A stretch of 64,000 nucleotides of DNA from Hydra vulgaris (Eukaryota > Cnidaria > Hydrozoa > Anthoathecata > Hydridae), in assembly GCF_038396675.1 (NCBI RefSeq), contig NC_088934.1:7523501-7587500 (forward strand). The letters are read 5' to 3'. The position numbers and the translations under genes were made by a program. A model generated the notes under the pieces. The model had not been told where the DNA came from. It ran no database searches and saw only the letters and a program-made list of their open reading frames with translations. Shown in pieces: positions 37,286-53,300 of this stretch (the first letter of the stretch is position 1; each line of letters starts with the position of its first letter).

Positions 37286-39991
37286 AATATACAACAATTT
37301 TCAAAACGCAATACTCTAGCTAGATATACAACAATTTTTAAAACGCAATACTCTAGCTAGATATACAACAATTTTTAAAACGCAATACTCTAGCTAGATA
37401 TACAACAATTTTTAAAACGCAATACTCTAGCTAGATATACAACAACTTTTAAAACGCAATACTCTAGCTAGATATACAACAATTTTTAAAACGCAATACT
37501 CTAGCTAGATATACAACAATTTTTAAAACGCAATACTCTAGCTAGATATACAACAACTTTTAAAACGCAATACTCTAGCTAGATATACAACAATTTTTAA
37601 AACGCAATACTCTAGCTAGATATACAACAATTTTTAAAACGCAATACTCTAGCTAGATATACAACAACTTTTAAAACGCAATACTCTAGCTAGATATACA
37701 ACAATTTTTAAAACGCAATACTCTAGCTAGATATACAACAATTTTTAAAACGCAATACTCTAGCTAGATATACAACAACTTTTAAAACGCAATACTCTAG
37801 CTAGATATACAACAATTTTTAAAACGCAATACTCTAGCTAGATATACAACAATTTTTAAAACGCAATACTCTAGCTAGATATACAACAACTTTTAAAACG
37901 CAATACTCTAGCTAGATATACAACAATTTTTAAAACGCAATACTCTAGCTAGATATACAACAATTTTTAAAACGCAATACTCTAGCTAGATATACAACAA
38001 CTTTTAAAACGCAATACTCTAGCTAGATATACAACAATTTTTAAAACGCAATACTCTAGCTAGATATACAACAATTTTTAAAACGCAATACTCTAGCTAG
38101 ATATACAACAACTTTTAAAACGCAATACTCTAGCTAGATATACAACAATTTTTAAAACGAAATACTCTAGCTAGATATACAACAATTTTTAAAACGCAAT
38201 ACTCTAGCTAGATATACAACAATTTTTAAAACGCAATACTCTAGCTAGATATACAACAATTTTTAAAACGCAATACTCTAGCTAGATATACAACAACTTT
38301 TAAAACGCAATACTCTAGCTAGATATACAACAATTTTTAAAACGCAATACTCTAGCTAGATATACAACAACTTTTAAAACGCAATACTCTAGCTAGATAT
38401 ACAACAATTTTTAAAACGCAATACTCTAGCTAGATATACAACAATTTTTAAAACGCAATACTCTAGCTAGATATACAACAATTTTTAAAACGCAATACTC
38501 TAGCTAGATATACAACAATTTTTAAAACGCAATACTCTAGCTAGATATACAACAACTTTTAAAACGCAATACTCTAGCTAGATATACAACAATTTTTAAA
38601 ACGCAATACTCTAGCTAGATATACAACAATTTTTAAAACGCAATACTCTAGCTAGATATACAACAACTTTTAAAACGCAATACTCTAGCTAGATATACAA
38701 CAATTTTTAAAACGCAATACTCTAGCTAGATATACAACAATTTTTAAAACGCAATACTCTAGCTAGATATACAACAATTTTTAAAACGCAATACTCTAGC
38801 TAGATATACAACAATTTTTAAAACGCAATACTCTAGCTAGATATACAACAATTTTTAAAACGCAATACTCTAGCTAGATATACAACAACTTTTAAAACGC
38901 AATACTCTAGCTAGATATACAACAATTTTTAAAACGCAATACTCTAGCTAGATATACAACAATTTTTAAAACGCAATACTCTAGCTAGATATACAACAAC
39001 TTTTAAAACGCAATACTCTAGCTAGATATACAACAATTTTTAAAACGCAATACTCTAGCTAGATATACAACAATTTTTAAAACGCAATACTCTAGCTAGA
39101 TATACAACAACTTTTAAAACGCAATACTCTAGCTAGATATACAACAATTTTTAAAACGCAATACTCTAGCTAGATATACAACAATTTTTAAAACGCAATA
39201 CTCTAGCTAGATATACAACAACTTTTAAAACGCAATACTCTAGCTAGATATACAACAATTTTTAAAACGCAATACTCTAGCTAGATATACAACAATTTTT
39301 AAAACGCAATACTCTAGCTAGATATACAACAACTTTTAAAACGCAATACTCTAGCTAGATATACAACAATTTTTAAAACGCAATACTCTAGCTAGATATA
39401 CAACAATTTTTAAAACGCAATACTCTAGCTAGATATACAACAACTTTTAAAACGCAATACTCTAGCTAGATATACAACAATTTTTAAAACGCAATACTCT
39501 AGCTAGATATACAACAATTTTTAAAACGCAATACTCTAGCTAGATATACAACAATTTTTAAAACGCAATACTCTAGCTAGATATACAACAATTTTTAAAA
39601 CGCAATACTCTAGCTAGATATACAACAATTTTTAAAACGCAATACTCTAGCTAGATATACAACAATTTTTAAAACGCAATACTCTAGCTAGATATACAAC
39701 AACTTTTAAAACGCAATACTCTAGCTAGATATACAACAATTTTTAAAACGCAATACTCTAGCTAGATATACAACAATTTTTAAAACGCAATACTCTAGCT
39801 AGATATACAACAATTTTTAAAACGCAATACTCTAGCTAGATATACAACAACTTTTAAAACGCAATACTCTAGCTAGATATACAACAATTTTTAAAACGCA
39901 ATACTCTAGCTAGATATACAACAATTTTTAAAACGCAATACTCTAGCTAGATATACAACAATTTTTAAAACGCAATACTCTAGCTAGATAT
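37286..39991. repeat. 37-bp minisatellite, about 73 copies, with higher-order T-T-C pattern
   Basis: The unit is 37 bp and includes AAAACGCAATACTCTAGCT. Almost all variation is one position: CAACAATTTTTAAAAC (T type) versus CAACAACTTTTAAAAC (C type). Reading in order, most of the array follows T-T-C (111 bp), with occasional C-T-C, T-T-T-C and longer T runs. Each unit carries the 10-bp palindrome TCTAGCTAGA. Rare private variants: TTTTCAAAAC in the first unit and CGAAATACTC near 38159. No reading frame is kept, because each unit contains stops. Confidence 0.95.
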
Positions 39992-40037
39992 ATTCGGTGA
40001 CTGCTATTTCTCTTCAAAAATATATTAAATATAAATT

Positions 40038-40176
40038 GTAGAGATATAATATTTCACTTGAAATACTCACAAGCAATTTATTTTCATAAAAATAACTATG
40101 TGAAATCGACAAATTCGCAACTTCCGTGCGTGACTTTAGTGCGTGACCATACATGAACAGCATTATTGAACTTAAT
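40038..40176. repeat. direct repeat, right copy
   Basis: Second copy of the segment at 36735-36858, with about 25 extra bases after TTCGCAAC that contain GTGCGTGAC words. Downstream, 40187-40225 (ATAACATTACTAATTTATGC) is repeated again near 41190-41225. Confidence 0.85.
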
Positions 40177-40747
40177 TAAATCTTTGATAACATTACTAAT
40201 TTATGCTATTCTTTGTTTACAAAATATTTATATAGATTACAATTAAATGAGAGTAAATTAGAGATCGCCAGTTTTATTTTTATGAAAATAATAAACAAAC
40301 CATTTATGAGTTTCTGCGCGTGATTTTTTGAAAATGCCCTAATATAAAAATAAAAAAAGTAAACTGTAACCTACTTTTTAGGCATTTGAATCGATGAAAA
40401 TCTTATTTTAAAAAAATACATTGCAAACATTAGCAGTAAACTTTCGCAAAAAAATATTCTACAAAGCTAGAAATGTTTTAAATAAGTGTGCATTAATTTA
40501 ATTATATTACCCTTAATTATATTCACTTATTTATATTACCCTTATATATACCCTTACCTAATATATACCCTTAATTATATTACCCTTAATTATATTCACT
40601 ATCACATAAACTATGCAAACGTTTCTTGGAGTAGTACAAATAAAAGTAAACCTTTTTATTTTCAACAGAAACATGTGACAGGTTATATATATTTAAAATT
40701 TTAAAGTTCCGTAAAATTTTGCATTGCTTTTTACGGACCTTTTTTAT

Positions 40748-40942
40748 AAATTTTTTTTATTTTGTTATTTAGTACCCCAAGAAGACTTAACGGTCTTGTC
40801 ACAGACCACCGCGGAAGTGCATTTAAGTAGGAAGTTTACGCCTCCTTCCTTATTGTGACGCGAATATATATCCAAAGTTTTTTTTGAACATCGATCTCCT
40901 GTTTCTAAAGCAGGCATTCTAACCACTGCACCACGGCCGCAC
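40748..40942 (-). mobile_element. tRNA-derived SINE (family A)
   Basis: The minus strand starts GCGGCCGTGGTGCAGTGGTT (A box), with CTTTAGAAAC in the anticodon region and a damaged B box (GATGTTCAAAAAA). The family body follows: GGAAGGAGGCGTAAACTTCC, CTTCCGCGGTGG, GTGACAAGACCGTTAAG. The A-rich tail is at 40748-40770. A plus-strand frame here is a shadow. Confidence 0.8.
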
Positions 40943-41729
40943 AAAAAATCAAAATAGTTTATAAAATTTTTTAACAATAATTATATTTAGCAGGCTTTTT
41001 TTCCAACAAATTCAAGTAAATTTTACATTGCTTTTAATGGATCTGTTTTATGAATCAAAATAGTTTTAAAAAAATTCGCTCGTGATATTTCTTATCATAA
41101 ATAAATTTTTCACGAAATCTTAAAGATTGATGATACATTAATATACTTATAATAATTTTTTGTAATCCCTTTTTCAATTAACTCTTCTATAACATTACTA
41201 ATTTATGCCGTTCTTTGTTTACAAATATATATTTTTTTAATATCTTGTTTAATTTTCAATAATGTAAAAAAAAAAAAAAAACTTTTTTTATTTAATAAAG
41301 AAATAATGACCGTGTATGTACTTTGCAACGATTCTCGAAGACCAAGTAAAATACAAGACCAAGTGAATTATATATAAAGATTGTTACAAAAAATGTAAAA
41401 AGTCAATGTTGTTCAAAATCATAGTTTTTTGAGTGCAATCAAATTGTAAGAAAGTCTAGAGTGGTTGGCTGTGCTTCTCACCAAAAGCTTGTAAGCTTAA
41501 TATTCAGTGCTGATTGTTTCTAAAAAGTCAAAGAAGCTACTACTTGTTTTTGTTGTTTTAGCAACTATTTGTTATTATAATAGTAAGAAGTTGTCGCTAA
41601 GAAGTCATTACACAAAAATAGTATTAAAAAAAATTTATAATACCACAAGAAAAAGTTAAAAATCTTCTAAAACAGAATTGAAAGAAAATATTGGTGTCAA
41701 CTTTTAACAGAGTTTAAGTGTAATTAAAT

Positions 41730-42560
41730 TATTGTTGTAAAGAGGTCTTGCATTTTGCGAAAATGAGATTGCTAGATCAGTAAACAATGGCAGTCATTTA
41801 GGATGTTTGGAGTTACTTGCAGAACGTGGTACATATTTTGTAGAGCGTTTTCAAGGTGCTAACAATTGTAGAGGTCATAAATTATATTTGCCATCAACAA
41901 TTTCTGATAAATTCTTTTAATTATAAGTGGTTGGTTAATGAAGCAGATTATAGACCAATTGTAATGGAAAATACTATTTTTATTAATTTTTAGATCCAAC
42001 TCCAGGTGTTTTCATATTCAGATCAGTTATTATTAATAATTCAACATGTTACATCGAAATATCTTTATTAATTGCAAGCAAACTAGTTCAAAATTTTTTT
42101 AAATTTATTTTAATTTATTTGGGTACTGGTGAATGCTTGCTAAAATACTCTACATTTATAGAAGAGAATAACATAAGCATTGCTTCAAATATAAGTAAAG
42201 AAAAATAAAATTGCATGCCAGACAGGGTTCGCAAAGAAAATAGTTCCGCGAAATACATTACCCGGAACTAATTTCTTTGCGAATAATGTGAAACTCATAA
42301 TGTTGGTATTACATTAGTAATACCAACATTATAAAAACTTTCTAAATATGAAAAAATATTTATATTAGAAGCAACTAAACTCCATATGGAAAATAGTACA
42401 AGACTTTCCATTTCAATATACGACTTTCGGGTCTGCTCACCTCAATACAGTTGATGCGCTAGAGAAAGGTTATAAAACAATTCAATAGATTTAAAAAAAA
42501 AGTCAAAAAGCTCACCGCAGTTGAAAATAAGTAGATTTACGGCAATAAAGAATAAGTTAG
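41730..42560 (+). pseudogene. ZMYM1-like (DUF4371) hAT transposase fragment
   Basis: 41737-41910 reads GLAFCENEIARSVNNGSHLG and LELLAERGTYFVE, equivalent to the (RG)LAFRG...GNFLELL region of the family. 42410-42490 reads GSAHLNTVDALEKGYKTIQ, equivalent to the TRWSAR...A region. The middle catalytic region is largely lost and two hairpins occupy 42228-42332. No dimerisation domain is visible downstream. Confidence 0.6.
42228..42332. repeat. two adjacent hairpins
   Basis: 42228-42248 pairs with 42263-42283 (21-bp arms, one mismatch). 42297-42311 pairs with 42318-42332 (15-bp perfect arms, 6-nt loop). They lie within the hAT relic. Confidence 0.85.
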
Positions 42561-45500
42561 AGAGAATGCACCACGTACTGTCAATGATTTTTAAAAGATT
42601 TGGCAAAACAATCAAATGTCATAAAAATAACTAAAAAAATGCTGTTTTTCTTAAAACTTTTATTCAAGTGCTTTGTTCTTAATTAATTGAAATAAAACAG
42701 AAGTGTAAAACTTTGTACCAAAACAAATGGGACCCTTTAGAGTAGAAATAACAAATTAAGAACCCTGACGAAATTAAGTATAACTATTGACAAGCTATAA
42801 TCAGCATTGAATTAAACAACCACTTATTTCAGTATTATTAATAACCTTTTTGTTTTTGCAACACTATGATTGCATAAAGGTGACTAGAATAGTCATCCAG
42901 TCAGATAGACATGGGATTTTAAGATTTTGATCAAGTTGTTAAGGAAAAATTTAAAAGGATTGTTATACAGAATAGTAGTAAGACTCGTTCTGAATTGAGA
43001 AATAATACTTTTATTGAAAAAAAAAACAAATAAAGAGAGGTTGGGGGTGGGGGAACAAGCACTATACGCATTCAAAGCAAATAGCTATACAATAGCGTAT
43101 GTAAAGGCGCACCTATATTTTTGAGCAGACTTAATAGGCGCTTGGATAACTAAAAAAAAAATACTAAAAAATGAAAATCGAAAAAGTTAGTACAAAAGAA
43201 GAGCCCCGGCTCAATATGAACCTTAAATCACTTGTCGTCAACGCAGCACATGCCATTCATTATCACACTAATCAACCGCGCTACTGTGTCATTTTTTTAA
43301 AAACAGTATTATATAATGAACTATATCTACAATATATGCTAGTAAAAATTTGAAATATATCCTATCAATTGCGAGCTAGTAAAATATATACTATGACTAA
43401 ATAAAGTGAATATTCCTAGTAATTCCAAGTTATTACGAATATATAAAGCACTGAAAACCATGGAATTAATTAGAAATAAGCAGCTAATATATTGTAATTC
43501 ACCGTTCTCAGGAACGTACTACGATCACCAATAAGATTTCTGGAAGCTCAAGACCTGATTCGACAGCAATCATCAAATTAATGTCCTTGTTTTTAATCAT
43601 TTATTATTATTACTATAATTTTTGTTAGTTTTTTAAATTAGTGGCAAATTATCGATCCCCGACGGATGTTTATAAAACTCTAAAGCTTTTCAATTTCTAG
43701 CTTTTTACCCCAATTTGAGTAGTCCTCCTCTATAAAAAGAACAGCATTTCGTGACATTAGAATAATAAGGTTCAATCTCCTTTTTACCATGTTGAGAGAA
43801 TTAAACAAATTTTAATATATACTTTTAAATTTTTAAAATCAAAAAACAAAATTTGCTAAATTGGTTTAATTAAAAGATTAAAAAAATCAAATTTGTTAAG
43901 TTGATTTCTTAGAACACACATTATCAACTTCTTATTAAAAAGTATTGATTGGTATAAGACAAAATAGCCTATCGTGATGTAAGAATTATAAGGTTTTATC
44001 TCCCATTTTTCATGTCGAGAAAGTTTTACTTTCGGTTTTGATTTATTATATTATTTTCATGTTTCTAATTATATAATTTCAACGTATTAATTTTATTATT
44101 ATTATTATCATTAATTTCAATGTATTAATATATTATTTGTATAATTTAGTTTATTAAACTTAATGTATATATATTATTATTACGTAGTTTTAATGCAATA
44201 TATGTATAATTTAATTTATTAATTTTAATGTATATAACCTTTAATGTAAATAATATTTTAATGTAAATAATCTTAATGCTATATAATTTTTAAAATTACT
44301 TGTTTCAACTTTATTTAATAATCTTGGGAAAAACAATAATTTATAAACAATTTAAAAAATTATATTAGTAATAATTTAAGATTAATTATAAAACATAAAT
44401 AACATAAACAACATATTTTATCAATATCAATATTAAACAATAATAACTGTAAAACATTTAAATAATTAAAAACCAAGAGTAAAATTATCTCAACACAACA
44501 AAAGGAAGATAGAAGCCTATTATTCTAACGTCACGATTTATCAAAATGCTTATTTAGATATATGGTTAATTGTAACTTGAATTTTAATCACATAAAATTA
44601 ACTTTAACTATTTTAGGTTACAACATTTCAAATGTTTATCTTTGTTGCTTTTCTGCAAGAAAAATTATTAATGGCACCTTTAATGTTAATTTCATTACGG
44701 AGTTTCTGTTCAATGCATAGTTTGGCAAGATTCTTGAACGCATGGTACTCATTGTGGATCTTTGGTAATGATTGTGGATATTGTGATCGCATGGCAATCA
44801 TTGTGGATAGTTTTCTATAGTTTTATTATGAAAAACTTCTCTAACAACTAGCCTACATTTACCTCAGTTGTAAGAAAAACTTGTAGCAGTACTATATTAT
44901 ATTTGGAACTGAGTTTTAAAAACTGTAATTGATTATTAAACTGCAAAAGTTTAAGTGAACAACCCATCCATGAAGTAGACTACCCATTCATTTTTTTGTT
45001 ATGTCTTGTGATACAGCAATAAAAATAGAAACTTGGAGTTTTTTTGAAAAAATAAGAATTAAGAAAGTTATTAACTGTACAATTAAAAATCGTTGTCTCG
45101 ATTACCCCAAAATAAAAAGTAAAAATGACCCAATACTTGATAGATATTTACTCAGAATATACCAGTTATTTTAACAAGAAATTTCTAACATATTTTAAAC
45201 ATATTAACAAAATTGATTTTATCAAAAATAAATTAGAGGAAAAGGAATGTTTTAGAAATAATGCATAAAAAACACAAAAAAATTAGGTGAGCCAAACAAG
45301 ATTATTACTATATAATTTCAAGAACTAAAACGTATTAAACAAAATTTCCTAATAAATGAATTTCATTACTATGAAAATTGCAACTTTTTTGAATAACTAT
45401 TTTAAAAGTTATCATTTCGCAAACTTTTGTTTTACAACGTTTTATCAATCGGTTGCTATGTCGTTGTTATGGAAAAAATAATTTATTTTGGTAGACATAA

Positions 45501-46829
45501 AGCCATATTGTTAATACTTAATGTTAAAATGTTAAGCTAAAATTTTTTGTGATCTGTGAACAAAAGAATAATAAGTCAAATTTAATTTTTTTTTTTTTTT
45601 TGTCAAGATTGGCTTTTATTTCATGAGGTGCCACCTTAACGGAAAACTGATTATTGTTAAAATATTAATGTTTTAAGACTCACAAATTATGTTATTATTA
45701 TGTAAATATGCAAAATGACATTTAAAAATTTTTCAAAATAATGGTTCGGCCCTTGCTTATTCCTGCTAATTTTTTTTAACAAGGATAGGTACAAAATTAA
45801 AATCGAAATTAATAAATTATTAAAAATAAAAACTTATGTATATTTTAGGTACCATAAACAAAATAAGTTATGAAAATGTTAATTGTGTTACATGACCCGT
45901 AAAAATTAAATAAAGGAACACAACTAAATAATGTATTATTTTATATTTATTATTTCGCTGTTGAAATAAATTATTAAATTATTTTTAATTCGTAATTATT
46001 TTAAGTCTTAATTATTTAAAATTTGTAAATATAACGCATGTATCTTGAAATTCATTACATTATAGAATATTATTCCTTTAAAAATTTGAATAGATGCGCT
46101 TTGGATTTGATAACCAAGTATTACAATTTACCTTACATTACTATACAAGCAAAAAAATTTAATATTAATAGAACAAAAAATATTTTGAAAACTGAAAATT
46201 TTAACGCCAATTATATATTTCCAATTTTTTCGTATTTCCAAAATTTATTTCTTTAAGAAATGTGCAGAAGTTATAGACTATACGCTAAAATTTGTCTTTT
46301 TAAATATTTCAATTTAAAACCTTTTTTAAAATTTGTTTAAATTTTTATTTTTAAATAAATTTGTTTTTTAACTTATTGATAACTTTCATAAAATTGAAGC
46401 ATTGAAAAAACTTTAAGACAGTTAATTCCCGGTAAGTCATAATTATAATTTATACAAAATGCTTTCCGAAATAAAATTAAAAAAAAAGAAGATTTTTTTG
46501 TTAAAGCTAACTGAAAATGTCATAAAATAACAACTAAAGAAGAAATTAAACTAATTTTTGATTTATTTGCGAGAAAAATCTTTGTTAAATTAATCTTGCA
46601 TCTTGGATGACAATACAAAGACATAAAATTTTAAATAAAAACGTTTTCAAACTTAATAACAAAGGTTTTCAACTAAAAAATTAGCCCCCCCCCCCCCCCA
46701 ACAAAAAAAAAAGTATTTAATATATCAACACGTGCTTTTTTGCAAGCCACACAACAAAGTTCAATAACCTCCGTTCAACAAAGTGATTGCTATATTTTTC
46801 GGATTTAAATCTTTTAACAAAAACTTTTT
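42561..46829. other. long AT-rich spacer, no supported gene
   Basis: Read on both strands. Small frames (such as 44632-44820) carry no family motif I recognise. 43730-44050 contains a loose duplication (AATAAGGTTCAATCTCC versus TTATAAGGTTTTATCTCC). A C15 homopolymer is at 46685-46699. Confidence 0.45.
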
Positions 46830-47290
46830 CTATTTATTTCATGCACCACCGTTTTTTCCATCACTGAAAATTACTTGCTTTCACCTTTTCAAAGTCCATC
46901 CAATTGTCTCCTTACATCACCTTAACGTAGTGAGCCGATCTTAGGGCCGTCAGCATGGATTTTCTAACAGCTGTATGAACACTAATTCCTTAGCAAAATG
47001 TTTCAAGCTGTATTAAATTTACTTTTGTTAAATTTCTTATTAAGTTTATGATAAATTAACCTTACATTGGTTTTTACTTGATAAAATAAGACTGTTTTCG
47101 CGCTTGTTTTTTTGTTGTTGTTTTTTTTTTACATTCCAGATCTTCTTTAACGTTGGGTGCCACCCGTTATTTTAAACACTTTCAGAGTATTTCTGACAAA
47201 ATTCTTTGGTATTTTAAATCTTCTTGCCATTTCTCTTTTACTAATCATAGAAACATCCTATGTACCATATTCATACTTGTTAATTTTCTT
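46830..47290 (-). pseudogene. Tc1-like transposase N-terminal relic
   Basis: The minus strand near 47160-47260 reads ISKREMARRFKIPKNFVRNT followed by LKVFKITGGTQ, a first-HTH pattern of Tc1 enzymes. Near 46855-46980 it reads SVHTAVRKSMLTALRSAHYV and GDNWMDFEKV, resembling the second HTH and the W-x-x-EDW-K-V stretch before the first catalytic Asp. Stops and shifts separate them, and no DDE core or terminal repeats were found. Confidence 0.4.
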
Positions 47291-49534
<2,244 letters not shown>

Positions 49535-50230
49535 CTGCCTATTAATAGCCTTCACGCTGTGTTTTTTTAGCTAATGTTTTTTTTTATCTATCTCACCAAC
49601 AAAAGCGTCAAAGAAAAAAGCTTTTAGTTTAGTTTAGCACAGAAGCGTTGTACAAAATTATTGAAGTTTATATTTTTTGATGCGAAAAACCGAAATTATA
49701 GGTTCTGACGCAGTTTGCGTAAAAAAAGTGAAACATCTTTGATATACTGTCATCTTAAGAAACTACGTTAAAAAATAATTTGTTAAAAAACAGTCCGGAT
49801 ATCGAAAAACTGTAATTTAGTAATAATTGCACTTTTTCATCACTCTGCAAAACAAATTAAAGGGAAATGCACTTTTATCACTCATTAAAACGCAGTCTTA
49901 ACGTAAGTCAAATTACGAGTTTAAAATTGTTTTTTGTTTGCGTCATGAGTTGTTGTTTTTTTACTTAAATATAGAGGTAATAAAAGAAAAATAACTCATT
50001 CCTTTTGACCATAATCAATTCAAACTTAAAAAAGAAACGCTAGTTTTATTTTCGTCATAAAATTCACGATATTCCCTATCGTTTCGTACACTGATAAGTA
50101 TATCGCTCTATCTATTTTTTAAACAATTTTTAAACGCGAGAAACAGATTTTGTTTAAGTATATTATTTAAACAATTTTATTTTTATTTTTTTGAATCTGT
50201 AATGTAATGTATTTTATTTGTATGCGTTTT

Positions 50231-50244
50231 TATTTTCTTTTTAG
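50231..50244 (+). promoter_or_regulatory. 3' splice site / possible trans-splice acceptor before SLC1 ATG
   Basis: A pyrimidine tract ending TTTTCTTTTTAG at 50244 lies 105 bases before the SLC1 start codon. It could end a 5'-UTR intron or accept a spliced leader, which Hydra is known to use. No promoter elements were identified upstream. Confidence 0.45.
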
Positions 50245-50348
50245 TTGTCAAAGCGAATCGCATTCAAAGAAATCTTTTGCAAACCAAATCTTCATTCAGA
50301 ACTTCTGTATTTATAAAACCTCAAAAAGTTTTTATAAAAAGCTGAGAG

Positions 50349-53300
50349 ATGCCCTCCAGTCATGGCTTACTGAGTGCTGGTGAAACAATAAGACTGAACG
50401 AACCGACTCCACCTGGAAGTATATGCAAAGATATAGATCGCAGTAACAGCGAACCATACATCAAACTCAAATGGTAGACTATTATTTGTCATCATAACAA
50501 AAGAAAAAAAAATTAAAAATTAATGAAAAAAGAGCTAACAAAATTTAAAGAAAAAAAAATTTTTTTTTAAATTTGTTAAAATTTTATTTTGTTTTTATTT
50601 AAAATTTATTTCATATTTTAAAATATTTTACATTTTAAAAAATTAACAGAACTAAATTGAAAAAAAAAAAAATTATCGTGTGATTTATTATTTAAAACTT
50701 TTTTAATTAAATCTTTTTTCAAAATTTCTTAATTAAAATGATAAAATTAGGCTATAGTAAAGAATTTTCTTTTTACAGCTTTCTACACTAGTTTTGTCTC
50801 TTAAATATTTGACATTTTTTTCAGTTTATTCAATGTTATGAAAAATCTTTTTCATGCTTGATAGAGAATAGAGTGTTTTTTCTCCTCTAATTTACAATAA
50901 CTGTAACATTAACTATTGCTGCAAACTTGCTTCAAAAAAGTTTTCAACTTTTTATAAAGACACACTCGATTTCAAATTTTATTCTTCTCCCTAAAAATTT
51001 ACCTTTTAGAATACAATGCTGGTAGAAACAAAAATGCGAGGTGAATCTTTTTGCATTAAACATCTATGGACATGAACTGCTAAAGCAATTTCAATCGACA
51101 AAACAAAACAAAAACAAACAAAAAAACAATAGCATGACGCGCATTTGGCATACTAGCTTAACCTTTTACCGTAATAAGCATTTTCTTTTAAAAAAATTTT
51201 AAGAGAAAACACTTGTTACAACTATTCGCAAGACATAGCACGTGAGACACTTGAAACGTGAGACATGTCACGGTTCCTGATCTTAATCTTAAATATATAA
51301 TTCTTAAATAGTTTATATAATAAAATGATAAAATTAAGATTAATTAAGTAATTAATAATTAAATTGATAACTAAGTAAATGATATATTTATTTCTTATCG
51401 TTATGTTTTAATAAATAAAAAACTAACTGTACATTATTATGTACAATTAGTTTTTTATTTATTAAAACATAACGATTAGAAATAAATATATCATTTACTT
51501 ATTAACTTATATTGGTAATTAATGAAGACTACATCGTAAAATAAAATATAATACTAAGTTTAAATTAAATTGATTAAATTTAGGTATGTAAAGGTTTGGA
51601 AACGAGATAAACTGATGATCTTTATTATTATTGGTGTTTTGTTGGGCTTTTTGGTTGGTCTTACGTGTAATAAATCAATTCAAAATCTTGAGGAACCTAA
51701 AAAATCTACACTTCTCACATTTCTTGGTTTTCCAGGTAACCATTAAAATTATAGTTTCTATAGTTGTTTTTTTTTTTTTGTTAAAAAAATTTATATCTAA
51801 TATTCCTAAATTTATGATATCAATAATATACGCTATTTACTAGATTGCATCACCACTATTTTATTAGATGTTTATCAATTAAATTTATTAAAGTTTTCAA
51901 TTTTGATGTCTGAACATTTTTGTGTGTAACATTTAGGTGAAATTTTAATGCGAATGTTAAAGATGCTTATTCTCCCTCTTATCGTTTCGAGTCTTATTGT
52001 TGGGCTCGCTGATCTAGATCAAAAGGCGTCTGGAAAAATTGGTAGGCGAGCCATTATCTATTATATGGTGACGACTTTAATAGCAGTCTTTTTAGGCATT
52101 ACGCTGGTGGCTTTAATTAAACCTGGTATTGGAGTTGCGAGTTCTTCAGCAAAAAGTAATAAAGACGTTCGCGCGCTAGACTCATTTCTAGACTTAATTC
52201 GAAATTGTTTTCCTGAAAATCTCGTTCAAGCAACTTTTCAACAGTTTCAAACCAACGTCAAAGTAATCAAAGCAGACTTAAAAAGGCATGAAGTAAATTT
52301 TTCTGCACCAAAAAATTTAACTGATTATCTAAGAAAAACTTACGAGTTTAAAACATCGGAAGCTAACGGTACCAATATAACTTATTACGAAACATGGAGA
52401 GATATTAAAATTGCTGGTAGTGGTAATTTTTCTCCAGGAACAAATATTCTTGGTCTAGTTGTTTTTTCTATAGCTGTAGGTATAGTTTTGGGAAATATGG
52501 AAACTCGGGCAGAGGCGTTTGTTTCTTGGATGGCAACATTAAATGATGTTATTATGCAACTAGTTACCGTAGTAATGTGGTATTCACCTGTTGGAATTTG
52601 CAGCTTAGTTGCTGTTAAGTTTTCAGAAATGAACAATATTAGTGGAACATTTGAAAGTTTAGGCATGTACATGGCTACTGTAATAGTTGGATTAGTTATT
52701 CACTCATTTTTTATATTACCTACAATATATCTTATGGTAACAAGAGAAAACCCTCTTACATTTGTTAAAGGTAAGATTGTTAAATGTTTGAGTTTACTAT
52801 TACTGAAATAAGTTTCAAAATAACTCTTTTCATTATAAACAAATATTTTTATTATAAAATAAATGATTCTGTATTCTAAAAGTTTGAATCCTGCTTGAAA
52901 TTAAGATTTTATGTATTTATGTTATAAGGCCTTTTACATGTTTGACGTTGTACTGTTTGATGTAAAGTTAAATTTTCAATATGTATTTGAGACATTAGTG
53001 TAATTTAACAATTAATAAGTATAAAAGGTTGTTAATTTTTTTTCTATACTAAGAGCAGCAGAAATGGAAGAAGTTCCTTTTTTCTTTTTTTTTTAATATA
53101 ATATTCTAAATTCTATTTTTTAGAGATTATTAAAAAAATTTTGTATACAGGTGTGCTACAGGCATTGATTACAGCATTTGGAACAAGCTCGAGCTCAGCG
53201 ACATTACCTGTAACTTTTAAATGTCTTGAAGAAAATAACAAAATAGATAAAAGAATTACGCGTTTTGTACTGCCGGTTGGTGCAACAGTAAACATGGATG

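Noticed and set aside
37286..39991. Regular short repeats resembling a CRISPR array
   Set aside because: The 37-bp units are head-to-tail with no unique spacers, and the DNA is eukaryotic: a minisatellite.
44632..44820. 62-codon frame with MAPLMLISLRSF and Cys/Trp-rich end
   Set aside because: No family motif, no splice context and short; likely chance.
52385..53295. Minus-strand frames across SLC1 exons 3 and 4
   Set aside because: Shadows of the transporter exons.
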